The notes beneath the pieces were generated by a model that saw only the letters and a program-made list of their open reading frames with translations, made no database searches and was not told the origin of the DNA. A stretch of 64,000 nucleotides of DNA, taken from Tragulus kanchil (taxonomy: Eukaryota; Chordata; Mammalia; Artiodactyla; Tragulidae). The stretch spans positions 121,793,123 through 121,857,122 of the forward strand of contig JAIOJX010000004.1 of NCBI GenBank assembly GCA_022376925.1, read 5' to 3'. Of this stretch, positions 49,503 to 61,671 are shown in pieces. The stretch's first letter is position 1. Each line of letters opens with the position of its first letter. The position numbers were made by a program, and so were the translations under genes.

Positions 49503-49704
49503 GGGCTTCCCTCATGGCTCTGATGGTAAATAATCTGCCTGCAGTGTGGGAGACCTGGAAGACCTGGGAGACCTGGGTTCCGTCTCTGGGTTGGGAAGAT
49601 TTCCTGGAGAAAGGAACGACTACCCACTTCAGTATTCTTGCCTGGAGAGTTCCATGGCTCATCCATGGGATGCAAAGAGTCACATATGACTAAGCGACTT
49701 TCAC
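49503..49704 (+). mobile_element. Bov-tA SINE, sense
   Basis: Head agggcttccctcatggctct, gatggtaaataatctgcctg, gggttccgtctctgggttgg, gaacgactacccacttcagt, and tail gcaaagagtcacatatgact. A local triplication of a gacctggga-like unit lies at 49551-49575. A CA run follows at 49702-49718. D15 repeats it at 50624-50825. Confidence 0.9.
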
Positions 49705-50246
49705 ACACACACACACAAATTGACATAAAGTGACAGGACCAGATGCCATGATCTTAGTTTTTCATGTTGAGTTTTGACACCAAGAAAAATCCCAAGTGAC
49801 CTCTTACAGACCTTCTGCAAACACCTCTCTTTGCACACATCCATTTGGAAGCAGAAGACCAGGTAGCCCCAGGGACACAGGACAAGGAGGGATAGAGAAG
49901 GGATCTGGAAGAGCAATGAAAGATGACTTGGTTACTTCTGAGTCATCTGCTTAGCAGGGCAGTATGAGTGAGCCTTTTCAAACTTAAGTCAGAGGTGTCA
50001 ATCACCTATCTGCTGAAAATCATCCAAATCGTCCAATCGTCAGTGGTATCAGGAGGAAAATGACAATCTCCACAAAGGTCAGCCCTTACTACCCTCCAGT
50101 ATTGCTCTTCCTGTAGATTTAGTATCATTTCCTTACTCCTATGAAGCCTTTGTACACATGTCCCTTTTCAGCATGATAGATCATGACTGCCCTGTTCAAC
50201 TCCAACCCCACTCCTGAAAACTGTCCTTCTAGGATTTCTTTTTCTT

Positions 50247-50513
50247 TTGTAACTTAATACCACAAGCTTTTTCTCAGTAATTTATTATTTTCATCCATCT
50301 TTATTCTTTGGCATGTGTGGGTCTCTCATTGCACTGGCCTCTCTAGTTGCAGATCACTGGCTCTGGGCACATGTGCTTCAGAGCTCTGGCTCCTAATTGG
50401 ACACACTGGTCCAGCTGCTCGCCATACGTGGGATCTTCCAAGGCCAAGGATCAAACTGGTGCCCCTTGTGCTGAAAGGTGGACTCTTTACCCGCTGAACC
50501 ACCAGGGAAGTCC
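50247..50513 (-). mobile_element. Second copy of the antisense CHR SINE, with divergent patch
   Basis: Matches 49126-49392 outside 50321-50396. Inside that patch it differs at about eleven sites (for example gggtctctcattgcactgg, ctctagttgcagatcactgg). The flanks are identical to copy 1. Confidence 0.9.
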
Positions 50514-50623
50514 GGATTTATTTTTCTTGATAGCACTGTCCACATTAGTCTGAGCTTGCGCTATTGTATAAGCTCCAGGAGTGCATAATATTCTGTGGAC
50601 TGCTGCCTTCCTTTTACCTGGAA

Positions 50624-50825
50624 GGGCTTCCCTCATGGCTCTGATGGTAAATAATCTGCCTGCAGTGTGGGAGACCTGGAAGACCTGGGAGACCTGGGTT
50701 CCGTCTCTGGGTTGGGAAGATTTCCTGGAGAAAGGAACGACTACCCACTTCAGTATTCTTGCCTGGAGAGTTCCATGGCTCATCCATGGGATGCAAAGAG
50801 TCACATATGACTAAGCGACTTTCAC
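50624..50825 (+). mobile_element. Second copy of the Bov-tA SINE
   Basis: Identical to 49503-49704, including the local triplication and the CA run, from D15. Confidence 0.9.
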
Positions 50826-50862
50826 ACACACACACACAAATTGACATAAAGTGACAGGACCA

Positions 50863-51475
50863 GATGCCATGATCTTAGTTTTTTCATGTTGAGTTTTAAG
50901 CCAGCCTTTTCATTCTCCTCTTTTACCCTCATCAAGAGGCTCTTTAGTTTCAATTCACTTTCTGCTGTTAGGGTAGTATCATCTGCATATCTGAGGTTGT
51001 TGATATTTCTCCCAACAATCTTGACTCTAGCTTGTGTTTCATCCAGCCTGACATTTCATATAATATAATCTGCATATAAGTTAAATAAGCAGGGTGACAG
51101 TATATAGTTTTGTCATACTCCTTTCTGAATTGGAAACCTGTCCACTGTTCCATGTCTGCTTCTAAACTACTGCTTCTTGACCCACATACACGTTTCTCAG
51201 AAGGCAGGTAAAGTAATCTGGTATTCCCATCTCTTAGAATTTTCCAGTTTGTTGTGATCCACACAGTCAAAGGCTTTAGCATAGTCAGTAAAACAGAATT
51301 AGATGTTTTTCTGGAATTTCTTTGCTTTCTCTATTATCCAACAAATGTGGGCAATATGATCTCTGGTTCCTATGCCTTTTCTAAACCCAGCTTATTACAT
51401 CTGGGAGTTCTCGATTCACATATTACTGAAACCCATCTTGTAGGATTTTGAGTACAACCTTAGAAGTATGTGAAA
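50863..51475 (-). pseudogene. BovB LINE reverse-transcriptase fragment, antisense, dead
   Basis: Antisense BovB from the reverse-transcriptase region: gatgccatgatcttagtttt, atctgcatatctgaggttgt, gttaaataagcagggtgaca, ttgtgatccacacagtcaaa, ctaaacccagcttattacat. On the minus strand a YADD-type catalytic word (Tyr-Ala-Asp-Asp) is encoded near 50978-50989. The upstream conserved Phe-Asp-Cys-Val-Asp-like segment near 51260 lies in another frame, so indels have killed it. The left end of this copy is echoed at about 49743-49775 in D15 copy 1. Confidence 0.9.
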
Positions 51476-52163
51476 TATAAAAATGTAGAAATTCAAGCAT
51501 GATCACTGATCCCTCAAATTTCTACTTTGTAGAATTATCAGTTTATATTCTTTGCTCATTTTACTAATGGTGAGTTTATTTCTTACTAACTTGAAAGTGC
51601 TGGTTTTTTCTAAAAGATATTATCCCTTTTCCATATATATTGCAAATTGTACACTTATTTTCATGTAAATTTGTATTTTGTTTACAGTGCTAACATCACA
51701 ACTACTACTATTATAATGTAGGACTCCTGTGAGATACAAATAAGTTTTACATGTAGATAGCTTGATACTGCCTAGAACACAAAAATTAGTGAACCAACAA
51801 TAGCTAGGGTTTTTTTTTTTTCTTCTTTTTCTTTGCCTTTATACCTAGAAGAGCCTTCTGCCTCCAATATTTTTTTTTAATTTAGACTAGTTTCTCATCA
51901 TTTGATTATTTCATGTTTTATATTCAATTCTTAAATTCTTGTCCAATTATTTTGGCAAAGGCTATGATACAGAGATTTCATCTAATTTTATTTGGTGTCC
52001 AAATGACCCCCAAACTATCTAGAGAATAATTATTCCAGCTTCACTAATTTGGAATTCCACCATTTTAACATTATGATCTATTAAGTATACCTTAATCTGT
52101 TTGAGGACACTTTATTTTATTCACTTTTTTGACAAATACTGCCCTGTTGACTCATTGAAAATG
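51476..52163. other. AT-rich sequence, no gene seen
   Basis: T-rich stretches near 51810 and 51870. No element or coding frame was recognised. Confidence 0.45.
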
Positions 52164-52905
52164 ACCCTGGTTAAGAATCCGCCTTGCAATGCAAGAGATT
52201 CAGGTTTGACCCCTTGTTAGGAACTAAGCTCCCACACACCACAGGGCAACTAGGTCTTTGCACAATGACTAATGAAACTGAAAGGGGTGAATAGGCAAAC
52301 TTGGTAAGGAGGCCAGTGGTTTCCAAGGAGGATGGGGAGGGGAAGGGGAAAGATTTTCCAACCTAAAATGTTTGCCATGATAAAGATCTACTGTGAAACT
52401 AACCTTTTTGTCTTAAGGAGGCAAGCTATTTTGCATTGGAATGTCTCATCTAGTCCTGAAGCCTAGAGACCATCCTGTGGCTAATCTTATGTTAATGTTG
52501 TGGATGTGGGTCTGGTAAAACCTTTAACACCTTCAAATATTCTTTCGACCTACTCTTAATAACCAACTGGAAAAGTACAAAAAGCCTCCCCTAAGGTAGC
52601 TTCTGGGAGTACTCTTCCCTTTCCAGTTTCTTTAGCTGGAAGCTTTCTCTATCCCTTTTTTCTTTAATAAACTTCTTACTGCACAAAGCTCTGAGTGACC
52701 AAAGCCAAGTCTTTTTGATCCCAATATGAAATCTTCTCCTTTTGAGATCAAGAATCCAACACTATTCATGGTAAGCTATCTACCGTCATCTATCAAAACT
52801 GTGTGCCACAACTAGAGAGTCCATATGCCAGAATGAAGGTCCTGCATGAAGCAACTAAGCCCTGAGGCAACTAAATAATTTTAATTTTTTTAAAAAATAA
52901 CAAAA
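52164..52905 (+). mobile_element. CHR SINE, sense, split by a solo LTR
   Basis: The left part (52164-52278) has gttaagaatccgccttgcaa, caggtttgaccccttgttag, cccacacaccacagggcaac. The right part (52796-52905) continues with tgtgtgccacaactagagag, gaaggtcctgcatgaagcaa, ctaagccctgaggcaactaa and an AT-rich tail. Removing 52279-52795 and one target copy makes the SINE text run on as expected for a CHR element. Confidence 0.9.
52279..52795 (+). mobile_element. Solo LTR of a class I endogenous retrovirus
   Basis: A 517-base unit beginning TGAAAGG and ending CTATCA. It is flanked on both sides by the 4-base target duplication AAAC (52275-52278 and 52796-52799), as expected for gammaretrovirus-like integration. 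It contains a TATA-like tacaaaaag (52576-52584) and a poly-A signal AATAAA (52666-52671). The R/U5-like text follows (cacaaagctctgagtgac, gagatcaagaatccaac). No internal viral genes are present, so this is a recombined solo LTR. The orientation is read from the AATAAA and U5 order. Confidence 0.9.
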
Positions 52906-53345
52906 CTATCTATCCAATGGCAGGAAGTGTTAATATAACTTTCAATCTCTTCTGTATCCATAAATCTCAATTTTACTTTACTAATGTAGTCTAAATATGT
53001 TTTCTCTTCTACTCATATTCGAAATCTCATTGTCTCTACTTAAGGTTTTATTGCAGCAATCTCCTGAGAGCTCTAACTTCTCTCCACATCACTCTCATCA
53101 CTTAGTATGTATCTCATACCAGGGTAATCTTTCACACATGCAAATTGGATCTTGTGTTTTCCTAATTCAAAAAATCTCTTGAATTGCTATTAGTATCAGG
53201 AAAAATTTCAAGTTTATTAACTATATATAAAAGGCCTGAATAATGTGAATGCTTCCTTAATAGACAATAACTCTCCCTGATGATATTTTATAGCCATTGC
53301 TTCACAATGACTCATATTCTATTAATATTTCACATTTAACTATTG
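52906..53345. other. AT-rich sequence, no gene seen
   Basis: No element or coding frame was recognised before the L2 fragment. Confidence 0.45.
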
Positions 53346-53830
53346 TGTCTCTCCCGTTTTTTATACGAAAACCTCCTATTGCTCCTTCAAGACTATGTTA
53401 AACATCAACTCCTTTCTGAAGTCTTGCATCTCTAGGTATACTCTTTACCAAATTCCTTTTTCCACGTACCTCATTTTGGTATGAGTTTCCCAGATGACAC
53501 TAGTGGTAAAGAACCCACCTGACGATGCAGGAGACTTAAAAGATGCAGGTTCGATCTCTGGATCCAAAGGATCCTCCAAATGAGGGCATGGCTAACCACT
53601 TCAGTATTCTTGTCTGAGACTTCTATGGACAAAGTAGCCTGACAGACTGTGGTCCATTGGGTTGCAAAGAGACACAACCGAAGTGACTTAGCACGAGTGA
53701 TTTTGTTATAATCATTTCTTTACTATTTGCCTTCATTAGACTATTAGTTCTGAGGTCATGGAAGTCTAATGCTTCTCTGTGTTAACAAAATTCAAGTGCT
53801 TGATAAGCATCTGATGACTAAATATACCTG
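53346..53830 (+). mobile_element. L2 LINE 3' fragment, sense, split by Bov-tA
   Basis: The left part (53346-53482: ctccttcaagactatgttaa, tttctgaagtcttgcatctc) and right part (53700-53830: ccttcattagactattagtt, cttgataagcatctgatgac) follow the order of the L2 3' end. The Bov-tA SINE sits between them. Confidence 0.6.
53483..53699 (+). mobile_element. Bov-tA SINE, sense, inserted in L2
   Basis: Words gacactagtggtaaagaacc, gacgatgcaggagacttaaa, ggttcgatctctggatccaa, ggctaaccacttcagtattc, cacaaccgaagtgacttagc. The target duplication is attttggtat (53473-53482) and attttgttat (53700-53709), one mismatch. Confidence 0.92.
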
Positions 53831-54602
53831 ATATATGTATGGCTTGAAAATCTACAACTTAAGTTTAGTTAATAAAATATGTAGAAGGAAAACTGATGAA
53901 GGATTGATAAAAAAATGATTTCCATTTTTCCGCAAGGGTTATCACCTGTGGCCACATGACTTCAGTCAAGTCATGGAATAACTGAATTGGAATTAAAAGT
54001 TCTGAATAAATTGTATAGTCTTCATTTATAACCTCCCCCTGAATTTGAGTTTTCAACTGCCTGATAAATATAACAACATTATTCCTATTCCCCTGAATTA
54101 TTCTGACAATAAAATGAGGTGCCTAGCTGATTATAAGAGCATATAAAGCAATTAAGTACATTTTAAAATTTTTTTTTGAAAACTGCATGGCTCTATCATG
54201 TGAGCATACTATTTCATAATACAAATATCTCCTAGAAATCAAGGTACTACTGTTTTGAGTAAGTTAACTATAAATGAAATATCCCATAGAAATAAAATGA
54301 TAGTAAGACATCAGGGAAACCAAACCAGTAAAGATCAGAAATAGAAACTGATAGAGAAATAAAGTTTTCTCTATAATCAGTCTAACAATGGCAATGTCTA
54401 GAAACCAGAGCCTTTCTCATGTATTCCATATGACAAATATTTTATCTATAAATTTAAGAGTTTCAAATAAAATATAGATTTACTGTTAATAACTTAGGAT
54501 TTATTATCAAAATCTAAGTCAATTTGCACAGTTTTAAGTATGGATCATAATCACTGCCATATCTTTTATTTGGAAAAACATAAACTCCACTACCATTCCT
54601 AT
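53831..54602. other. AT-rich sequence, no gene seen
   Basis: No recognised element, RNA gene or credible coding frame. Confidence 0.45.
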
Positions 54603-56743
54603 TAAAGAAAGGAATTTAAACCTCAAAAACCTAATTGTAGTTGAGCAATATTAAGGAAAGAGAGTCTGACTTAACAAACATGGAGATAATGAAACTTGAG
54701 TTTACAGAGCTATATTTGGCTTTGACTCATTACATCAAAGAAAATGAGAAACTGTAAGACATTACAATAAAATCTACACGATTATAGATGACATTATGCC
54801 AAGAAATAGTTATGTGCGTTTGCTTAGGCAACACCAACATGATAGCAAAATGGTATACCTTTGGCTGCCACCCCCAGCTAAATTTTTTAAAGTCTATCTT
54901 TTAAATTAAAAAATTGTTGTACGATAATAGGAGTTCTTCTAACCAAATTCTCATTTGCCTTCAAAAACACAGTCAAAGCAGCTAGCTAAAATATGCTACA
55001 AAAACTTGAGTATAAACAAATTTATAATAATGCTGCAAATATGGTTAACTATCATTGAAAATACTTACTTTTTCCTTTGGTAATAGGAACCTAAGAAATA
55101 ATTTCCTTTTGATGTGAAATTGATGGGATTTAATAATTGTTAATACAGATATGAAAAATGATACTAAATGAATTCATTTGTTAAAGACACATCTAGAAGA
55201 GAAGTTAAACTTTAGAATCGAAACTTGGATCATAAATTCCCATAAATATGTCTGGATCCTGGTTTAATACATTACGTAATGAAGTGTACAAGTCTCTTCA
55301 TCCTTAAAATTACTTTTTCAGAAAAACAGGTGAGGATCTTAAGAGTTATTTACTGACCACAACCTAAAATAAATGATCTCTCTGAAAGTACCTGTAATGA
55401 ACCAGTCAATAAAATGAAATGCAATGTGGAAGAGTTACACTAGCTGAAGCACCATCTTACTGGCCACTCTTTCTATTTTGACAAGTTTTAAAAGTTATTT
55501 ACAGGCCCCACTAAAAAGGAAGACTCCTCAGGAAATTGAGAGACAGTTTCACAAGCCCACCAGTTACAACCCCAGTCTTTGACTAGAAGGAGCTGTGTTT
55601 CTTTAGCTTTCTTATCCTGTGACCAACTCAGTGCTGTGAAATGCTTTCTGTCTTTTGTGGTTCAATTTTAATAAAGAAAGGAATTTAAACCTCAAAAACC
55701 TAATTGTAGTTGAGCAATATTAAGGAAAGAGAGTCTGACTTAACAAACATGGAGATAATGAAACTTGAGTTTACAGAGCTATATTTGGCTTTGACTCATT
55801 ACATCAAAGAAAATGAGAAACTGTAAGACATTACAATAAAATCTACACGATTATAGATGACATTATGCCAAGAAATAGTTATGTGCGTTTGCTTAGGCAA
55901 CACCAACATGATAGCAAAATGGTATACCTTTGGCTGCCACCCCCAGCTAAATTTTTTAAAGTCTATCTTTTAAATTAAAAAATTGTTGTACGATAATAGG
56001 AGTTCTTCTAACCAAATTCTCATTTGCCTTCAAAAACACAGTCAAAGCAGCTAGCTAAAATATGCTACAAAAACTTGAGTATAAACAAATTTATAATAAT
56101 GCTGCAAATATGGTTAACTATCATTGAAAATACTTACTTTTTCCTTTGGTAATAGGAACCTAAGAAATAATTTCCTTTTGATGTGAAATTGATGGGATTT
56201 AATAATTGTTAATACAGATATGAAAAATGATACTAAATGAATTCATTTGTTAAAGACACATCTAGAAGAGAAGTTAAACTTTAGAATCGAAACTTGGATC
56301 ATAAATTCCCATAAATATGTCTGGATCCTGGTTTAATACATTACGTAATGAAGTGTACAAGTCTCTTCATCCTTAAAATTACTTTTTCAGAAAAACAGGT
56401 GAGGATCTTAAGAGTTATTTACTGACCACAACCTAAAATAAATGATCTCTCTGAAAGTACCTGTAATGAACCAGTCAATAAAATGAAATGCAATGTGGAA
56501 GAGTTACACTAGCTGAAGCACCATCTTACTGGCCACTCTTTCTATTTTGACAAGTTTTAAAAGTTATTTACAGGCCCCACTAAAAAGGAAGACTCCTCAG
56601 GAAATTGAGAGACAGTTTCACAAGCCCACCAGTTACAACCCCAGTCTTTGACTAGAAGGAGCTGTGTTTCTTTAGCTTTCTTATCCTGTGACCAACTCAG
56701 TGCTGTGAAATGCTTTCTGTCTTTTGTGGTTCAATTTTAATAA
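54603..56743. repeat. Tandem duplication D16 (period 1069)
   Basis: Copy 1 is 54603-55674 and copy 2 is 55672-56743, abutting at taaagaaagg with no spacer. I saw no difference between copies. The junction uses the near-identical words ttaaagaaagg and ataaagaaagg. No gene or recognised element is in the unit. Confidence 0.95.
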
Positions 56744-58899
56744 ACAAACAATTTTTTAAAGAAATTTTAAAACCTTAGCCAATAGTTTGTCTCCATTTAA
56801 ACTAGTTTCTTTTGTGTATAATGCTGCTATAAAATGATTTTTGAAGAATAAATAATACATCTATAGTAAGTGCCATATTTACAGGTGAAAAGTTTTTTTC
56901 TGGGACCATTCAGAGACCTTGAATGTGGCAGATTCTAAGCCTCAGTCTTACTCTTAAATTATGTTGCTGTTAAAAATTCTTTTAAGAGTTAAAAAGCCAA
57001 CCTCATAAGTTCAAAGTCTATGTTTCCCTCCCTATTTTAATTCTAATATTCTTATGTTGATAGAACTTCTGTCTTCTGGAAGGTTAAAGAGAGCTGTTGA
57101 AGAGGAAATTCTTAAAATTAAGAACCCCCAAACACTAGACCTTGAGCCTATGACTATGAAAGAACCCTGTTGCCAAATTGACACCAGTCATAAAAGACTT
57201 TGAAAATTAATTCAAAAAGAGTTTGCACATGTTGTCAAATCCCTGAATAATATTGCCCTGATCCGAGTGAGCCATTATGGAGGAGTCGGAAATCTCCTAT
57301 AACAAGCAAATGATTATGGGTAGAATGAGCTGAATTGATTGAAGCAGACATTTGACATCTGGGCATATTTCCCCAGACCTTGAAGAAAGAGATAGTTCAA
57401 GGAGCTTTTTTGGTTTTGGTTTTTAATTTTTAAATCTAACTAGTATTTCCTGTAGGAACTTTCCCTCTGGCAGATTTACCATGGAAGGTGGGCAGCTTAA
57501 GACCTTCAGCACAATACATGGTAAAATCACACTGTCAATTCTCCACATCCACAAGTGTAAAATGTATATAAAGCATATATAGACAATTTGGGTATCTATC
57601 AAAGGATAGTTATATCCTGCTTCCTCATTGTCTGGAGCTGATAGTAGTGGTAAATCCCTGGGTCAGGAAGATCCTCTGAGGGAAAAATGGCAACCCACTT
57701 CAGTATTCTTGCCTAGAGAATCCCATGGATAGCGGAGCCTGGCAGGCTACAGTCCAAAGGGCTGGGTCACAAAGAGTGGTGTTCCCCCTTTTTAGGCTTT
57801 CTTATCCTGTGACCAACTCAGTGCTGTGAAATGCTTTCTGTCTTTTGTGGTTCAATTTTAATAAACAAACAATTTTTTAAAGAAATTTTAAAACCTTAGC
57901 CAATAGTTTGTCTCCATTTAAACTAGTTTCTTTTGTGTATAATGCTGCTATAAAATGATTTTTGAAGAATAAATAATACATCTATAGTAAGTGCCATATT
58001 TACAGGTGAAAAGTTTTTTTCTGGGACCATTCAGAGACCTTGAATGTGGCAGATTCTAAGCCTCAGTCTTACTCTTAAATTATGTTGCTGTTAAAAATTC
58101 TTTTAAGAGTTAAAAAGCCAACCTCATAAGTTCAAAGTCTATGTTTCCCTCCCTATTTTAATTCTAATATTCTTATGTTGATAGAACTTCTGTCTTCTGG
58201 AAGGTTAAAGAGAGCTGTTGAAGAGGAAATTCTTAAAATTAAGAACCCCCAAACACTAGACCTTGAGCCTATGACTATGAAAGAACCCTGTTGCCAAATT
58301 GACACCAGTCATAAAAGACTTTGAAAATTAATTCAAAAAGAGTTTGCACATGTTGTCAAATCCCTGAATAATATTGCCCTGATCCGAGTGAGCCATTATG
58401 GAGGAGTCGGAAATCTCCTATAACAAGCAAATGATTATGGGTAGAATGAGCTGAATTGATTGAAGCAGACATTTGACATCTGGGCATATTTCCCCAGACC
58501 TTGAAGAAAGAGATAGTTCAAGGAGCTTTTTTGGTTTTGGTTTTTAATTTTTAAATCTAACTAGTATTTCCTGTAGGAACTTTCCCTCTGGCAGATTTAC
58601 CATGGAAGGTGGGCAGCTTAAGACCTTCAGCACAATACATGGTAAAATCACACTGTCAATTCTCCACATCCACAAGTGTAAAATGTATATAAAGCATATA
58701 TAGACAATTTGGGTATCTATCAAAGGATAGTTATATCCTGCTTCCTCATTGTCTGGAGCTGATAGTAGTGGTAAATCCCTGGGTGAGGAAGATCCTCTGG
58801 AGGGAAAAATGGCAACCCACTTCAGTATTCTTGCCTAGAGAATCCCATGGATAGCGGAGCCTGGCAGGCTACAGTCCAAAGGGCTGGGTCACAAAGAGT
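56671..58899. repeat. Tandem duplication D17 (period 1121)
   Basis: Copy 1 is 56671-57777 and copy 2 is about 57791-58899. It overlaps D16, so about 70 bases at its left end occur three times (55603, 56672 and 57793). Copy 1 ends inside a Bov-tA SINE. Small differences sit within 120 bases of that end (gggtcaggaag against gggtgaggaag, and missing G and A near 57678). Confidence 0.95.
57634..57777 (+). mobile_element. Bov-tA SINE, 5'-deleted, sense, cut by junction
   Basis: Starts with gctgatagtagtggtaaat and lacks the middle of the head. It then has ccctgggtcaggaagatcct, aatggcaacccacttcagta, ggatagcggagcctggcagg. It is cut before the tail by D17. Fuller copies are at 58758-58925 (D17) and, from mid-element, at 59948-60066 (D18). 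Confidence 0.85.
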
Positions 58900-58925
58900 C
58901 AGACATGACCAAAGCAATTTGCCAC
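58758..58925 (+). mobile_element. Bov-tA SINE, 5'-deleted, sense
   Basis: Same element as 57634 but with its 3' tail: gtcacaaagagtcagacatg, accaaagcaatttgcc. The internal deletion of the head is shared, so all copies descend from one insertion. Confidence 0.88.
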
Positions 58926-61074
58926 ACACATACTAACTACCCACATAAAACACAGATCTTCTTTTAGCACATGCTAATTGAACCACCTCTTTTTCCTTCT
59001 TACACTCCCATAGCATAGGCACAAAAATGGTTTTTGTCACCAGCTATATTCTACATGTGTTTCTGCCAACATACATATAACTTTATCTCATCATCCACTG
59101 AAAAGTGGAGCAAAAGAATAAATAAAACCTTACTAAAATATCTGGCAAGCCTACAGTGAACAACCTGCAGCCCTCTTATGATCTTTGCATGATCAGTAAA
59201 GAGTAATGTAGTCAATAAGGCCAAAGAAAGAAAAAAATATGCTCGAGCTTTGAAATTCAGATAAGGTGGTTTTATGGTTTTAATTACATTGTAATAACCA
59301 CATAGAAGTAAATATACTCTTCCTGTTTTAAGTTAGGTGAACATCTGTCGTAAATAACTCCAGTGCTCTTTCTTTTGTAAACTAATTACACAATAGACCC
59401 TATAAATTCATGGAGTGTTAGGATGCAGAATTTAATTATATAATTCACTTAACTAAAGTTTTGCTCTTGCTTCAGCACAGTTCACAATTCTCAATTTTCA
59501 CAAAATGTAGTAGGAATGTGTTACATAATGCCCATGTTGCTTTCAGGTTAGAAAGGAAGGTAAAGAAAAGCTTTGTGACTGTACTTTTCTTTGTCTCTGT
59601 TAACTCAAATAAGGTGAATTAACGGCATATTCTAAACAGAAGTTAATCACTCAATTTAAAAATACAGGTGCACTGTTTTTAACCAGCAATAGTGCTTTTC
59701 TGAGTTAAACAGAAGGATAAGCAAGAATTCATTTTTTAATTCATTCATTCCTCATAAATCAGTACTGATTCATCATCTACTGGATGTCAGAGAGTAGATT
59801 ACATGCTAGAACAATAAAGAAAAACATAAATATTTCTTATGGTAAACAGTAGAGATTACTAGAATATGTTCTATAAGGCATATATGTACAAAATATTCTG
59901 GGACGCCAAAGAAGCTACTCCTTGGAGGAGTGGGACTGTTTAAAGGTAAAAATGGCAACCCACTTCAGTATTCTTGCCTAGAGAATCCCATGGATAGCGG
60001 AGCCTGGCAGGCTACAGTCCAAAGGGCTGGGTCACAAAGAGTCAGACATGACCAAAGCAATTTGCCACACACATACTAACTACCCACATAAAACACAGAT
60101 CTTCTTTTAGCACATGCTAATTGAACCACCTCTTTTTCCTTCTTACACTCCCATAGCATAGGCACAAAAATGGTTTTTGTCACCAGCTATATTCTACATG
60201 TGTTTCTGCCAACATACATATAACTTTATCTCATCATCCACTGAAAAGTGGAGCAAAAGAATAAATAAAACCTTACTAAAATATCTGGCAAGCCTACAGT
60301 GAACAACCTGCAGCCCTCTTATGATCTTTGCATGATCAGTAAAGAGTAATGTAGTCAATAAGGCCAAAGAAAGAAAAAAATATGCTCGAGCTTTGAAATT
60401 CAGATAAGGTGGTTTTATGGTTTTAATTACATTGTAATAACCACATAGAAGTAAATATACTCTTCCTGTTTTAAGTTAGGTGAACATCTGTCGTAAATAA
60501 CTCCAGTGCTCTTTCTTTTGTAAACTAATTACACAATAGACCCTATAAATTCATGGAGTGTTAGGATGCAGAATTTAATTATATAATTCACTTAACTAAA
60601 GTTTTGCTCTTGCTTCAGCACAGTTCACAATTCTCAATTTTCACAAAATGTAGTAGGAATGTGTTACATAATGCCCATGTTGCTTTCAGGTTAGAAAGGA
60701 AGGTAAAGAAAAGCTTTGTGACTGTACTTTTCTTTGTCTCTGTTAACTCAAATAAGGTGAATTAACGGCATATTCTAAACAGAAGTTAATCACTCAATTT
60801 AAAAATACAGGTGCACTGTTTTTAACCAGCAATAGTGCTTTTCTGAGTTAAACAGAAGGATAAGCAAGAATTCATTTTTTAATTCATTCATTCCTCATAA
60901 ATCAGTACTGATTCATCATCTACTGGATGTCAGAGAGTAGATTACATGCTAGAACAATAAAGAAAAACATAAATATTTCTTATGGTAAACAGTAGAGATT
61001 ACTAGAATATGTTCTATAAGGAATATATGTACAAAATATTCTGGGACCCCAAAGAAGCTACTCCTTGGAGGAGT
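58805..61074. repeat. Tandem duplication D18 (period 1143)
   Basis: Copy 1 is 58805-59930 and copy 2 is 59948-61074. Copy 2 starts inside the Bov-tA SINE, whose 3' half is repeated at 59948-60066. The observed differences are near the end of copy 1 (gacgccaaag against gaccccaaag, and aaggcata against aaggaata). No gene is in the unit. Confidence 0.95.
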
Positions 61075-61671
61075 CAGAAGAGCACTCTCAAAGGTACCAT
61101 ACAAGGCACATCTTCAAACAGGTTGCAAGAAGCAGAGGCTCAGTATTTTGTCAAGGCGGAGAATTTTATTTGTGCATGTCTTTGTTTTTGGTATGGAGCA
61201 CATTAGCTACAAAGCTAACTATGAAGTCATCTCTTGAATACTTGTTCTGTTCTTTCCCAAGGGATTCATAGCCTGAGGACTTTTTGTCTTCCTACTTCAT
61301 GGCCCTCTCCATACTCTCAGTTCTCTTTCTCTGGACTGGCTCCTTACTACTGACAGTCAATACTATCCAGATTATCTAATCCAGATCCTAGAAGGCACCA
61401 GAGTATTGGATACAAGTGGATGTGGATTTTAGTCCACCCTTGATCAGTCAATAGTATAGCCAATATAAGAACCAATCATATTGTATTAGTGAGCAGAGTA
61501 CTAAGGAACAAGGTAATCTTTCCTAGAAGGGCAAGTTGATGAGGGTAGGCATTAAGAACTGTGTCGTTCTAAACTACAAATACAAATTTGCCATGTAAAT
61601 AAATTTAGAAATGTCATGTCTAAGAAACACTGTCTGTATGGATATGGATATAAAGACATAATAACAATGAT

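Larger units (their letters stand above)
48652..50897. repeat. Tandem duplication D15 (period 1121)
   Basis: Copy 1 is about 48652-49775 and copy 2 about 49780-50897. The first 20 bases of copy 2 match copy 1 with small deletions. The rest is identical, except for about eleven substitutions packed into 75 bases of the CHR SINE (49200-49275 against 50321-50396). Confidence 0.95.

Noticed and set aside
52279..52795. A provirus with internal genes
   Set aside because: Only one LTR is present and CHR sequence resumes directly after the 4-base duplication, so no internal region remains.
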